From Pseudomonas poae (GTDB taxonomy: Bacteria; Pseudomonadota; Gammaproteobacteria; Pseudomonadales; Pseudomonadaceae): 64,000 bases of DNA. A program made the position numbers and the translations under genes. Location: NCBI GenBank assembly GCA_028869255.1, contig CP110972.1, forward strand, positions 3,229,001 to 3,293,000, in the 5' to 3' direction. Position 1 is the first letter of the stretch. Each line of letters starts with the position of its first letter. The notes beneath the pieces are model-generated. The model saw only the letters and a program-made list of their open reading frames with translations, ran no database searches and had not been told where the DNA came from. Below, piece after piece: positions 36,936-46,009 of the stretch.

Positions 36936-37849
36936 AAATGACGGCAACCACGCCGACCGGGAGCGCCCTCGGCGCTGCCGGCGCGGTTTCCCGCCAAGCC
37001 TCGGCGCCGTCCCTGGCGCAGCGCTGGCGGGGGTCGAGCAACCTGATCCCGGCCCTGCTGTTTCTGGGTTTGTTCTTCCTGGCACCGCTGATCGGCCTGT
37101 TGCTGCGCGGGGTGCTGGAGCCGGTGCCGGGCCTGGGCAACTATGAGCAACTGTTCGCCAACTCGGCGTACGCACGGGTACTGCTCAACACCTTTTCAGT
37201 GGCGGGCCTGGTGACCCTGTTCAGCCTGCTGCTGGGCTTTCCGTTGGCCTGGGTGATCACCCTGGTGCCACGCGGCTGGGGGCGCTGGATCCTGAACATC
37301 GTGCTGCTGTCGATGTGGACCAGCCTGCTCGCCCGCACCTATTCATGGCTGGTATTGCTGCAAGCCTCCGGGGTGATCAACAAGGCGCTGATCGCCATGG
37401 GCATCATCGATGTACCGCTGGAGATGGTGCACAACCTCACCGGTGTGGTGATCGGCATGAGCTACATCATGATCCCGTTCATTGTGCTGCCGTTGCAGGC
37501 GACCATGCAGGCCATCGACCCGATGATCCTGCAGGCCGGCTCCATCTGCGGCGCCAGCCCCTGGACCAACTTCTTCCGGGTGTTCCTGCCGCTGTGTCGG
37601 CCGGGACTGTTTTCCGGTGGTTTGATGGTGTTTGTGATGTCTCTCGGTTACTACGTGACCCCGGCGCTGCTCGGCGGCGCGCAGAACATGATGCTGCCCG
37701 AGTTCATCATTCAGCAGGTGCAATCGTTCCTCAATTGGGGCCTGGCCAGTGCCGGCGCCGCGTTGCTGATCGTCATCACGCTGGTGCTGTTCTACTTCTA
37801 CCTGAAGCTTCAGCCGGAATCCCCGGTTGGCGCCAGCAATGCGAGGTAA
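36920..37849 (+). CDS. Polyamine-type ABC transporter permease (PotB-like)
   Basis: This 309-residue inner-membrane permease has six hydrophobic segments and the EAA loop EAA-type sequence AGSICGASPWTNFFRVFLPLCRPGLFSGG. The N-terminal 35 residues are a hydrophilic extension. The start overlaps the binding-protein stop by 16 bases; an internal ATG at 36932 is an alternative. It pairs with the downstream permease. Confidence 0.9.
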   Translation: MASQMKMTATTPTGSALGAAGAVSRQASAPSLAQRWRGSSNLIPALLFLGLFFLAPLIGLLLRGVLEPVPGLGNYEQLFANSAYARVLLNTFSVAGLVTLFSLLLGFPLAWVITLVPRGWGRWILNIVLLSMWTSLLARTYSWLVLLQASGVINKALIAMGIIDVPLEMVHNLTGVVIGMSYIMIPFIVLPLQATMQAIDPMILQAGSICGASPWTNFFRVFLPLCRPGLFSGGLMVFVMSLGYYVTPALLGGAQNMMLPEFIIQQVQSFLNWGLASAGAALLIVITLVLFYFYLKLQPESPVGASNAR

Positions 37850-37855
37850 GCCGTC

Positions 37856-38665
37856 ATGCTGCTGACTCCCAATGCCATGAGCCGCAGGATGCGCCTGGGT
37901 CTCTACACCACCACCGGGTTGATTGGCCTGTTCCTGCTGTTGCCGATCGTGTTTATCGTGCTGCTGTCGTTCGGCTCGTCGCAGTGGCTGGTGTTCCCAC
38001 CGCCCGGCTGGACCCTGAAATGGTACGGCCAGTTCTTCTCCAACGCCGACTGGATGAACGCGGCGCTGGCCAGCCTCAAGGTCGCGGTGCTGACCACCGT
38101 ATTCGCCGTCGCCCTGGGCCTGCCCACCGCGTTTGCCCTGGTGCGCGGGCGTTTCCCCGGTCGCGAATTGCTCTACGGCCTGTTCACCCTGCCGATGATC
38201 GTGCCGCTGGTGATCATCGCCGTGGCGGTGTACGCGCTGTTCCTCAAGCTCGGCTACACCGGCACGATGTTCGCCTTTGTGGTCAGCCATGTGATTGTTG
38301 CGTTGCCGTTCACCATTATCTCGATCATCAACTCGCTGAAGCTGTTTGATCAGTCGATTGAAGATGCCGCGGTGATCTGCGGCGCGTCGCGCTTGCAGGC
38401 GGTGTTCAAGGTGACCTTCCCGGCGATTCGCCCAGGCATGGTGGCCGGAGCACTGTTCGCGTTTCTCGTTTCGTGGGACGAAGTGGTGCTCAGTGTGATG
38501 ATGGCCAGCCCGACCCTGCAAACCCTTCCCGTAAAAATGTGGACCACCCTGCGCCAGGACCTGACGCCTGTGATCGCCGTCGCCTCGACGTTGCTGATCG
38601 GCCTCTCGGTACTGGTCATGGTGATTGCCGCCGCCCTTCGCCGGCGCACCGAAACCCGCGCCTGA
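37856..38665 (+). CDS. Polyamine-type ABC transporter permease (PotC-like)
   Basis: This 269-residue permease has six hydrophobic segments and the EAA loop DAAVICGASRLQAVFKVTFPAIRPGMVAG. It follows the first permease gene by 6 bases and would form the heterodimeric channel with it. Confidence 0.91.
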   Translation: MLLTPNAMSRRMRLGLYTTTGLIGLFLLLPIVFIVLLSFGSSQWLVFPPPGWTLKWYGQFFSNADWMNAALASLKVAVLTTVFAVALGLPTAFALVRGRFPGRELLYGLFTLPMIVPLVIIAVAVYALFLKLGYTGTMFAFVVSHVIVALPFTIISIINSLKLFDQSIEDAAVICGASRLQAVFKVTFPAIRPGMVAGALFAFLVSWDEVVLSVMMASPTLQTLPVKMWTTLRQDLTPVIAVASTLLIGLSVLVMVIAAALRRRTETRA

Positions 38666-38682
38666 GCGCCGAGGATTAAGAC

Positions 38683-39837
38683 ATGAGTGCAGTGATCAAA
38701 GACCCCGCCCAGCACCCTGGCCAACCCCTGGTCAGCCTGCGCAACCTGAACAAGTACTACGGCGAATTCGCCGCCGTGGACAACATCTCGCTGGACATCC
38801 AGGATGGCGAATTCCTCACCTTCCTCGGCTCCAGCGGTTCCGGCAAAAGCACCACCCTGTCGATGCTCGCCGGTTTTGAAACGCCGAGCAGCGGCGAGAT
38901 CCTGGTGGGCGGCCAATCCCTGGTCAATGTGCCGCCGCACAAACGCGATATCGGCATGGTGTTCCAGCGCTATTCGCTGTTCCCGCACCTGTCGGTGCGC
39001 GACAACATCGCCTTCCCCCTGGCGATTCGCAAACTGCCGAACGCCGAGCGCGAGCAGCGCGTCGACGCCATGCTCAAGCTGGTGCAACTCGAACAATTCG
39101 CCCATCGCCGCCCTTCACAGCTGTCCGGCGGCCAGCAGCAACGGGTCGCCATCGCCCGGGCGTTGGTGTACGAGCCACGCATCCTGCTGATGGACGAACC
39201 CCTCGGCGCCCTCGACAAGAAACTGCGTGAAGACCTGCAAGATGAACTGCGCCAGCTGCACCGGCGCCTGGGCATCACCATCGTCTACGTGACCCACGAC
39301 CAGGAAGAAGCCATGCGCTTGTCCCAGCGCATCGCGATTTTCAGCCACGGCAAGATCGTCGGCCTGGGCAGCGGTTTCGACCTGTACCAGAACCCGCCGA
39401 ACGCATTTGTCGCCTCGTTCCTCGGCAACTCCAACTTCCTCAAACTCAAGGCCCAAGGCAATGCGGTGGCGTCGTTCGAAGGCCAGTCGCTGTCGATTCG
39501 CCTGACCAGCGGGCTGCAGGCCGAGCAGGATGTACTGCTGATGGTACGCCCGGAAAAAGCCCTGGCGCTGAGCGTGGAGCAGGCCGCCGAGCAGCCGTTG
39601 GCGGCGGGCTGGAATGAAGTGTCGGCGATTGTTGGCGAGGTGTTGTTCCTCGGCGAAAGCCAGACCTGCACGGTGAAAACCCTGGGCGGCACTTCGATGA
39701 CGGTCAAGGCGCTGTCCTCCGCCGGCATGCCGCTGAAAACCGGCGACCCGGTGCGCGTGCGCTGGGCCACGGCGGATGCGTGTGTGTATACCGAGTGGGC
39801 CGAAAGCGATCTGAACAAGGCGGCTGGGGCGCATTGA
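38683..39837 (+). CDS. Polyamine-type ABC transporter ATP-binding protein (PotA-like)
   Basis: This 384-residue ATPase has Walker A GSSGSGKST, Q-loop VFQRYSLFPHLSV, signature QLSGGQQQRVAIARALV, Walker B ILLMDEPLGALDKKLRE and switch VTHDQEEAM. A C-terminal TOBE-type regulatory domain occupies about residues 290-370. It is the last gene of the importer operon and is closed by a hairpin overlapping its stop codon. Confidence 0.94.
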   Translation: MSAVIKDPAQHPGQPLVSLRNLNKYYGEFAAVDNISLDIQDGEFLTFLGSSGSGKSTTLSMLAGFETPSSGEILVGGQSLVNVPPHKRDIGMVFQRYSLFPHLSVRDNIAFPLAIRKLPNAEREQRVDAMLKLVQLEQFAHRRPSQLSGGQQQRVAIARALVYEPRILLMDEPLGALDKKLREDLQDELRQLHRRLGITIVYVTHDQEEAMRLSQRIAIFSHGKIVGLGSGFDLYQNPPNAFVASFLGNSNFLKLKAQGNAVASFEGQSLSIRLTSGLQAEQDVLLMVRPEKALALSVEQAAEQPLAAGWNEVSAIVGEVLFLGESQTCTVKTLGGTSMTVKALSSAGMPLKTGDPVRVRWATADACVYTEWAESDLNKAAGAH

Positions 39838-39846
39838 CGCCCCAGC
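39823..39846 (+). terminator. Hairpin at the end of the importer operon
   Basis: GCTGGGGCG and CGCCCCAGC form a 9-bp stem with a 6-base loop that spans the stop codon. Only a short, interrupted T-rich tail (TTCATCCTTT) follows, so it may be a weak terminator. It also marks the boundary to the A/T-richer defence genes. Confidence 0.55.
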
Positions 39847-39862
39847 TTCATCCTTTGCAGGT

Positions 39863-40976
39863 TCAGGAGACAAGGGAGGATTTGATGCGTACCAGAAAGT
39901 CCGCCGTCCACTCTTGGACCATCACTGAGTAGGGCTCTTGCGGGTTACCCATCTCTTTCATCTGCAACAGCGAACGATCACGCAGAACCTTCAATCGGTT
40001 AATGATCTTCAGGCTTTTCGGCTTCGTGCCATTTTTGCCTGTTGTGACTTCCTCCATCAGTGAAGACAACTCGATCACCATCCACTCCAGATACATCAGG
40101 TGGCGTAGAACGCGTGTTCGATCCTGCACCAAGCCCAACCGGTTGAGGCCATAGGTTTGAATCGACACTGCGCCCTTGACGCTGAGTTTGCCGTTACGAG
40201 CCTGCTTGATCTCCGCTTCAAGCTTTTCCTTGGCCCCCTTCACGTCCCCCGCAGGCAGCCCGGCATCGTCGCGGGATTTAGGTAACACCAGTCCAATCAG
40301 GTTGTCGCGATCGATATAAAAGCGTAGGTGCTCGCTGGGGTTATCACGGCATGGGTCGAGTAGAAGCGGGTATTCAGACGAGAAGTCCCGTGCAGACTCC
40401 GTCGCGCGCGTGCCCAAAATGGGAAAGCTATCATGCTTGCCACTCTGCTCCTCGGAGGACGCACTGAATCGACTGCCGTCTTTTACCAACTGAACCAGTT
40501 GTGCAGTTAGGGTGGGAGTTATCTGGCCGCTGCGTCGGTTGCAATTGATGCAGCTCGGCAGGAGATTGTCCCACGCTGCGGCGAGCCACCAATAACCTCC
40601 GTGATTCTTGTCTTCCTGCAATCGGCCTTTGGGACGAAAATGCTCCGTGTCTACAGGTGCTGTTGAATAGTAGAAACTTTCGCAGTAGGCGCACTTGCCA
40701 TGAAAGAGTTCGTGAAGCCGCTCCTCGACACTGGGGTCCTTATAGACGCTGAACCGAGCCTTGGCTTCTTTCTGGGCAGGTAACTTTGCAGCCTGTGCAG
40801 CGCCTCCCCTTTTGCCCTTGGGCTTTTTTTTTCGGCGCATTCACGCCTGCTGCTTTCTTAGCAGCGAAAAAGGAGGTGAGCGCTTCAAGCTCCTGCTCGG
40901 CGTCCGAAAGGACTTCGCCGTCTTTAGCTTCCATAGCGCTCGGCGGATAGACGGCATCTCGATTAACTGATCGCAT
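39863..40976 (-). CDS. ptuB: PtuB-like HNH endonuclease (frame break in A9 run)
   Basis: This is a stand-alone HNH-type protein of a Septu-like pair. Counting from the ATG at 40840 (325 residues), the nuclease core has GKCAYCES (Cys50, Cys53), DTEHFRP (His67), and PSCINCNRRSG (Cys97, Cys100, Asn101), with a later LLLDPCRDNPSEHL block. A second frame begins at 40976, only 3 bases after the ATPase stop and behind a GGAG, and reads into the same gene if one A is removed from the A9 run at 40824-40832. That gives about 371 residues with an acidic N-terminal extension, the more natural start. It is A/T-richer than flanking genes. Confidence 0.75.
40824..40832 (-). other. A9 homopolymer, possible slippage site in ptuB
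   Basis: On the coding strand nine A residues separate the frame starting at 40976 from the frame encoding the HNH domain. With eight A residues the two are one open frame. It may be a sequencing error, a phase-variable tract, or a transcriptional slippage site. Confidence 0.5.
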
Positions 40977-40979
40977 AAT

Positions 40980-43340
40980 TCAGAAACGCTCCAGAATATG
41001 GACGATTTCTTCCCGATACTGTTTACGCAGCTTTTTCAGTTGCTTGCCCGATGCTATGTTGCGTTTCTTCAGAAACATGGCAACCGACTTCTGTACTAAA
41101 CGTTGAGCCTCTGTACTGCCAACAGGGAGTACGTCCAAAATTTCGCGTTTGAATTTTTTCAATACCTCTGTTTCAGCCTGAGTCGGGCTGTCGCCTTCCT
41201 CCTGTTTTGCCAGCAGGTCGGCAATATGCGCGAGTTGCAACTGCATATCAGGTTCATCGGTAGTCATCAGATTGAAAAAATCCGAGGTTAACAATTGCTC
41301 CACTGTGAGTTTTCCGACGTCAGGTAAATCGCTGATGCATTCGATCTTTACACACAAGTCATCGTCTACATTGGCTCTGCGGCGCAACACCGCCACCTCG
41401 CCTTTGTGCATACCTCGCAGACACAGCGGATCATGGGACGTCGCGATGAACGTGACCTTTGGCAGCGCTTCGCGCAGCGCACTCATGATGCGAATTTTCC
41501 AGTGCGGGTGCAGATGAACCTCGATCTCATCGATTAAAACAACTGCCTGGGCCGTGGGAAAGTTCTGAAAATACGGGTTGACTTTCCGGTCCATCAACCC
41601 GCGTAGAATGTCACACACCATTGCCAATAATGAACGATAACCCGAGGAAGCCAGATGCAGCGGCGTCTTTCCTTTGCGTAAGTTGTCCTCAATGTTTGTC
41701 ACGATGACCAGGCAATCAAGTACTTCGTCCTCCTCTATGAATTTGAACTTTTTATCCATGGAAAAGATGATCCGCAGGACGCGCACGACTTCTTCAAAAT
41801 CATTTTTATTTAAACTTCGTAACCACGCCTCAGGGTTAGCCAACAAACGAGTCGAGTCGAATAGATTGAAGATTGATCCAGCAGGTGCTTGCTGCGCATT
41901 TACATTAAGGTATTGGCGAAAGGGACCATACGCAAAAACCGGAGGCAACGCTTTCGACAACTTGTTAACCTCGAGGATATCGTTAGTGATCGTCAGCACC
42001 CGTACCTCATCTGGCTGCAAGCGCAACGTCACCGTGGCTTCACGAGTAGGCATTTTTTGTACAGCGCCCAACAACGAAGTATTTAAAGTTAGCCCCTTAT
42101 GATTGCGCGCCACCCTTCTTCTGGTGGTGTTATCGGCCAACGCTAGCGCGAGGGCTTCAAGGACCGAACTTTTACCGACAGCATTTTCACCCAAGATCAG
42201 TAACGCAGGAACTTGCGCCGATGTTTCCGAAATCGCCAGCAATTTTCGACGCTTTGGAATACTAATTTTGAGGTGTTCGATGCTCTTGAAGTTTTTCAAC
42301 TCAAAAGCGTACAACGATCCGTACTCCATCGGCGCAGCATCCGGCTCTACCGCAGGCTCGATTTCGAGCTCGACCTGAGGCCCAACCCACTCTTCTCGTA
42401 GCGCGGCCCATTGGGAATCAAAGCCAAAGTTGGATTTAAATAATGTCTCCCTCAAATCCTTCAGTGCGCTCTGAAAACCGGGTTTGCCGGCAATGACGCT
42501 GAACGTTTTCAGGATCTTCCTCATAGAAAGATCCGACCGTGTCAGCGTTCTTGTCGACAGCGTCATAGCAATCTGGCGGCATTGCAGGTACCAAAGCCCG
42601 CCAAACTCCAGTGCCGGAAAATCGAGCAACGCGATGACAGAGGGGTCGTGATTGATCCAGGCGTCACGTTCTTGTGACAAAAACAGATCAAGGTAGCGGC
42701 TCAAACACTCAGAGCGTTGCTTTGTCAGTTTGGGACGATCCAGATTGTAAGCCTGAATAGTCATCGAACCCTCTACGCTTAAATTATGTAAAACCCCCTC
42801 GTGATTAACGTGCAAGTGTTCATGGAGTGCCTGATCAGAACAGGGATCGAGATACAGACGTTGTTCTTTGAGAGGATAGTGTCCCCACAAACCGCTATCG
42901 CTTTTTACAAAGTTGTCCAACTGTTTTTTTGTCGGCAGCGTCTGCCTCGGCCCATTAACCGGAAAAAAGTCAATTCGATGGGGTACGCATTCCCGACAAA
43001 CCGGGTAAATATTCTCCCAGGCCAAGGACAGCCAGGAATAATAGAGGTGGTGGTCTTTGGCTTTTTTAGTGGGTAATGCGTTTGCCACAGGACGAAACCT
43101 GTGGTGCCGCAAGTCGTTTCGAAAGCGTTCGCAAAAAGCGCACTTCCCGCGAAACAGCCGACTCAGCGTTGGCAACATATCGCCGTCGTCCAGATCAATC
43201 TCAGACACCGGCGTGGCAGTTTGCGACCGCTCATTCGGCGCCAGAAGCAGAAAGTCCCTGATCACGCTTCTTGCCTCAACGACCTCCTTACTGCTCAGAA
43301 AAACCGGAGGGTTCACCGAACTGCGCTCAAAATACTGCAT
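40980..43340 (-). CDS. PtuB-PtuA fusion: HNH-like module plus ABC/AAA21-type ATPase
   Basis: This is a 786-residue protein. Residues about 60-225 parallel the neighbouring PtuB block for block: FRGKCAFCE (Cys67, Cys70), HHRFRP, YYSWLSLAWENIYPVCREC (Cys115, Cys118), LYLDPCSD (164-167), SMTIQAYNLDR. The position of the HNH histidine is Arg81. Residues 340-786 form a PtuA-like ATPase: LYAFELKNFKSIEHL, Walker A GENAVGKSS (384), signature-like SSGYRS (565), Walker B VVLIDEIEVHLHP (600-612) and FIATSHDPL (631). The start at 43340 is preferred; a TTG start at 43364 adds 8 residues. Predicted role: anti-phage sensor with HNH effector, by analogy with Septu. Confidence 0.8.
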   Translation of the reverse strand: MQYFERSSVNPPVFLSSKEVVEARSVIRDFLLLAPNERSQTATPVSEIDLDDGDMLPTLSRLFRGKCAFCERFRNDLRHHRFRPVANALPTKKAKDHHLYYSWLSLAWENIYPVCRECVPHRIDFFPVNGPRQTLPTKKQLDNFVKSDSGLWGHYPLKEQRLYLDPCSDQALHEHLHVNHEGVLHNLSVEGSMTIQAYNLDRPKLTKQRSECLSRYLDLFLSQERDAWINHDPSVIALLDFPALEFGGLWYLQCRQIAMTLSTRTLTRSDLSMRKILKTFSVIAGKPGFQSALKDLRETLFKSNFGFDSQWAALREEWVGPQVELEIEPAVEPDAAPMEYGSLYAFELKNFKSIEHLKISIPKRRKLLAISETSAQVPALLILGENAVGKSSVLEALALALADNTTRRRVARNHKGLTLNTSLLGAVQKMPTREATVTLRLQPDEVRVLTITNDILEVNKLSKALPPVFAYGPFRQYLNVNAQQAPAGSIFNLFDSTRLLANPEAWLRSLNKNDFEEVVRVLRIIFSMDKKFKFIEEDEVLDCLVIVTNIEDNLRKGKTPLHLASSGYRSLLAMVCDILRGLMDRKVNPYFQNFPTAQAVVLIDEIEVHLHPHWKIRIMSALREALPKVTFIATSHDPLCLRGMHKGEVAVLRRRANVDDDLCVKIECISDLPDVGKLTVEQLLTSDFFNLMTTDEPDMQLQLAHIADLLAKQEEGDSPTQAETEVLKKFKREILDVLPVGSTEAQRLVQKSVAMFLKKRNIASGKQLKKLRKQYREEIVHILERF

Positions 43341-43407
43341 CGATCTCGTCCCTAAGACACTCAAAAGGACTAGATTAATAGCATTGCGCCATCAACTGAA
43401 AGCATTC

Positions 43408-44148
43408 CTACACTTTGCGCTCGAAAATCGCCCCCTCGATCCCCAGCACCTCACGGGTATCGGCATAAATCCCCACGCCCTTCTCCCATACGTGCTTGAT
43501 CGACTGGTCGGCGCAACGAATCTGGTAGTTGAGTTCGAACGGCTCATGCCGCGACAGCGCGTATTGCACCTCGCGCCACACGTAGTCGGCATCCTGGGCC
43601 AGGATCAGGCTGTTGTAGGTGAACTCATGGTTGTCCACCAGGCGCTCGGCGGGGTAGCCGGTGAGTTGCAGGCAGCCGGCGCTGACGAATTCCATGGTCC
43701 AGTCGCGGTTGTTGCGCCCGCGATAGATCAGCCCCGGCATGCTGTCGAGCAAACTCATGCTGCTGCGCTGGCTGGCCTGCCAGGCGATTTCGCGGCGCTT
43801 GTGCGCGGTCACATCGCCGGCCACCAGGTAGAACCCCTGGGGGCCGCGCTTGAGGCTGATCTCGAACCAGCGCAGCTCACCGCACGGGTGCACAAACCGC
43901 AGGCGCTGGCTGAACGAGCTGTCGGGGCGGCGGCGCAGTTCATTCAGGGCCTGGCGCCATAATGGGCGATCTTCCTGGTGCACGTAGTCCATCAGGTTGC
44001 GCTCGGTACCCGGCTGGCCCATCAATTCGGCCCACGCCAGGTTGAAGTGGGCGATCTGGCCGTTGTCGCGCAGGTGCAGCAAGGCGGCGGGGAAACAATC
44101 CATCAGCTCGATCGACGGCAGCACACAGGCTTCGGGGCTTTCCCTCAT
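43408..44148 (-). CDS. Tandem PAS-domain protein without output domain
   Basis: This 246-residue cytoplasmic protein has two PAS/PAC units (about residues 12-120 and 128-245: GELRWFEISLKRGPQGFYLVAGDVTAHKRRE and WEKGVGIYADTREVLGIEGAIFE). No kinase, GGDEF or DNA-binding domain follows. It directly abuts the response regulator gene (one stop-start junction), so it is likely part of the same signalling unit, perhaps as an accessory sensor. Confidence 0.85.
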   Translation of the reverse strand: MRESPEACVLPSIELMDCFPAALLHLRDNGQIAHFNLAWAELMGQPGTERNLMDYVHQEDRPLWRQALNELRRRPDSSFSQRLRFVHPCGELRWFEISLKRGPQGFYLVAGDVTAHKRREIAWQASQRSSMSLLDSMPGLIYRGRNNRDWTMEFVSAGCLQLTGYPAERLVDNHEFTYNSLILAQDADYVWREVQYALSRHEPFELNYQIRCADQSIKHVWEKGVGIYADTREVLGIEGAIFERKV

Positions 44149-44805
44149 CTAATGGCGCTCCTCGTGCTTCAAGGCGCCGCTGTGGACCCAGGCCGCCAGC
44201 TCCAGCCGCGAATGCAGGCCGAGCTTCTGCAACAAACTGCGCACGTAGATTTTCACCGTGCCGTCACTGATGCCCAGTTCCCTGCCGATCTGCTTGTTAC
44301 TCATGCCGGCGGCGATCAACGCCAGGGTCTGGCCTTCGCGCTCGGTGAGGTTGTCGTTGCCCGGAGCCTCGCTCTGGTGTGCGGGCTCGGTCTGGTCGGC
44401 CAACAGCGCAATCAGGGTCGAATCCAGCACAATCGCGCCCTTGTGGCAGTTGCGCATATACGCCAGCAAGGCATCCGGCTCGGTTTCCTTGAGCACATAA
44501 CCGCTGGCGCCCAGGCGCAAGGCGGTGAGCAACTCGGCGCGGTCCATCGAGGCGGTGAGCACCACCACCTGGCAATCCAGGCGCAATTGGCGCAACTCAT
44601 CCAGCACCTGCAACCCGCTGAGGCCGGGCATGTGCAGGTCCAGCAGCACCTGTTGCGGCGTCAGGCTCACGGCCAGGTTGATGCCTTCTCGGCCGCTGGC
44701 CGCCTGGCCCACCACTTCGAAGTCGCCACTGGCGTCGAACAACTGCGCCAGGCCCTTGCGAAACAACGGGTGATCATCGATCAGTAATAAGGTCGTGCAG
44801 TCCAT
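44149..44805 (-). CDS. NarL/LuxR-family response regulator
   Basis: This 218-residue regulator has a receiver domain (LLLIDDHPLFRKGL, phosphoacceptor Asp in VLLDLHMPGLSG, VVLTAS, GYVLKE) and a LuxR helix-turn-helix (NLTEREGQTLALIAAGMSNKQIGRELGISDGTVKIYVRSLLQKLGL). I chose the ATG at 44805 with GGGAG upstream. Its start overlaps the kinase gene. Divergence of this unit from dmmABCD suggests it regulates methylated-amine use. Confidence 0.92.
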   Translation of the reverse strand: MDCTTLLLIDDHPLFRKGLAQLFDASGDFEVVGQAASGREGINLAVSLTPQQVLLDLHMPGLSGLQVLDELRQLRLDCQVVVLTASMDRAELLTALRLGASGYVLKETEPDALLAYMRNCHKGAIVLDSTLIALLADQTEPAHQSEAPGNDNLTEREGQTLALIAAGMSNKQIGRELGISDGTVKIYVRSLLQKLGLHSRLELAAWVHSGALKHEERH

Positions 44806-45885
44806 CGAGGCTCCCCTGTGGCAGATCGTGGTGGCGGCGCAGGCCAAGGTGCACGCGCACGCCGTGCGGGCGGATGGCTTCAATGCTCAGCCGAGCGCCG
44901 ATGCTGGCGGCGCGCTCGCGGATAATCGCCAGGCCGAAATGGTTGTGTTCGTCGCAGGCCGGGCTCAGGCCGATGCCGTCGTCTTCCACCGACACCGAAG
45001 CCTCGCCGTCCTGGGCCTGACGCAGTTCGATGCGCACATGCCGTGCGTGGGAATGGCGCACCGCGTTGGCCAGCGCTTCGCGAATGATCTGCAGGATCTG
45101 CAATTCGGTTTCCGGGCTCAGGGCGTCGTCGGCCAGGCGGTTGTCCAGTTCGAACACGATGATGCACCGCCGCGAGAATTCCGCGACCGAGTCGGCCAGG
45201 GCTTGGCGCAACGAGCGCCCGTCCATGGTCAGGCGGGCGCTGGTGATCAGCTCGCGCACCTGGCGTTGCAACTGGCTCAGGCCGGCGCACAGGTCCTGCA
45301 ATACCGGCTCGCCCAGCTGCGATTGCAAGCCATGGGCCTGGAACGACAGGTAACCCAACTGCTGCGCCACCGAATCGTGCAGCTCACGGGCCAGCGCACC
45401 GTGGCGCGAGGTTGCCTGTTTGCGCTGCTGTTCGCGCTGGTGGCTGCGCAGGCGCACGCTGACGCCGACTGCCTGCGCAGCCTCCTCCAGCAAACCGCGC
45501 CAACTGGCACCGGCGCGTCTGGGGGTATCGAGCAGCAACACGCCCTTTTCGCCCTCGGGCAACGCGCACACCACCCGGTGTAGCCCGCGTTGCCGGCAAG
45601 GGCGCACGCCTGCGGCGTGTCCGCCACGTTCGGGTCGCGCCAGGGGCATGTCGCCACGGCTTGGCAGCCCTCGATCAAGCCGCGCCGGGTCGGGCTCAAA
45701 TCTTCGCCGCCGAGGATCAGGTTGAGCCTGGCAGGCGGCAGCAGTGCGTCGAAACGGTCCAGGAAACCCGACAAGGCACCGTCAGCGTGCAGGGGCAACC
45801 TGGCCAACAGCTTGCGCACGCTGCGCGCCTGTTCGGGGCGCACAGGCCCCAACCAGAGCGGCCAGCCTTTCGGTCGTGTTTGCAC
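44774..45885 (-). CDS. NarX-like sensor histidine kinase, split by a one-base deletion
   Basis: A kinase of about 370 residues if repaired. The N-terminal part (from MQTRPKGWPLWLGPVRPEQ at 45885) runs to ALAGNAGYT. Near 45574-45578 one base is missing, and the second frame continues RVVCALPEGEKGVLLLD, then the HisKA_3 box ARELHDSVAQQLGYLSFQAHGLQ, and HATPase motifs REALANAVRHSHA (N box), VSVEDDGIG and HFGLAIIRERAASIGARL. No membrane segment is evident, so the stimulus is probably cytoplasmic. It overlaps the response regulator gene by 32 bases. Confidence 0.85.
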
Positions 45886-46009
45886 TCTTCGCTAACTCCC
45901 CGTGCCGTTGCTGAGCGTCAGGCAAAGACCAGCAACTTCCATGCCCCGAACGGCCGTAACGCAAGGCTTATCTCCAAAGGCATAGCCCTTTTTCCAGATT
46001 GAGAAGATT

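Noticed and set aside
41674..42102. Small plus-strand frames inside the ATPase gene (possible antitoxin or immunity protein)
   Set aside because: They lie antisense to conserved ATPase segments, lack ribosome-binding sites, and show no plausible protein features.
39863..43340. Retron linked to the PtuAB-like genes
   Set aside because: No reverse transcriptase frame or msr/msd-like structure was found on either side; the flanks are the importer operon and the PAS gene.
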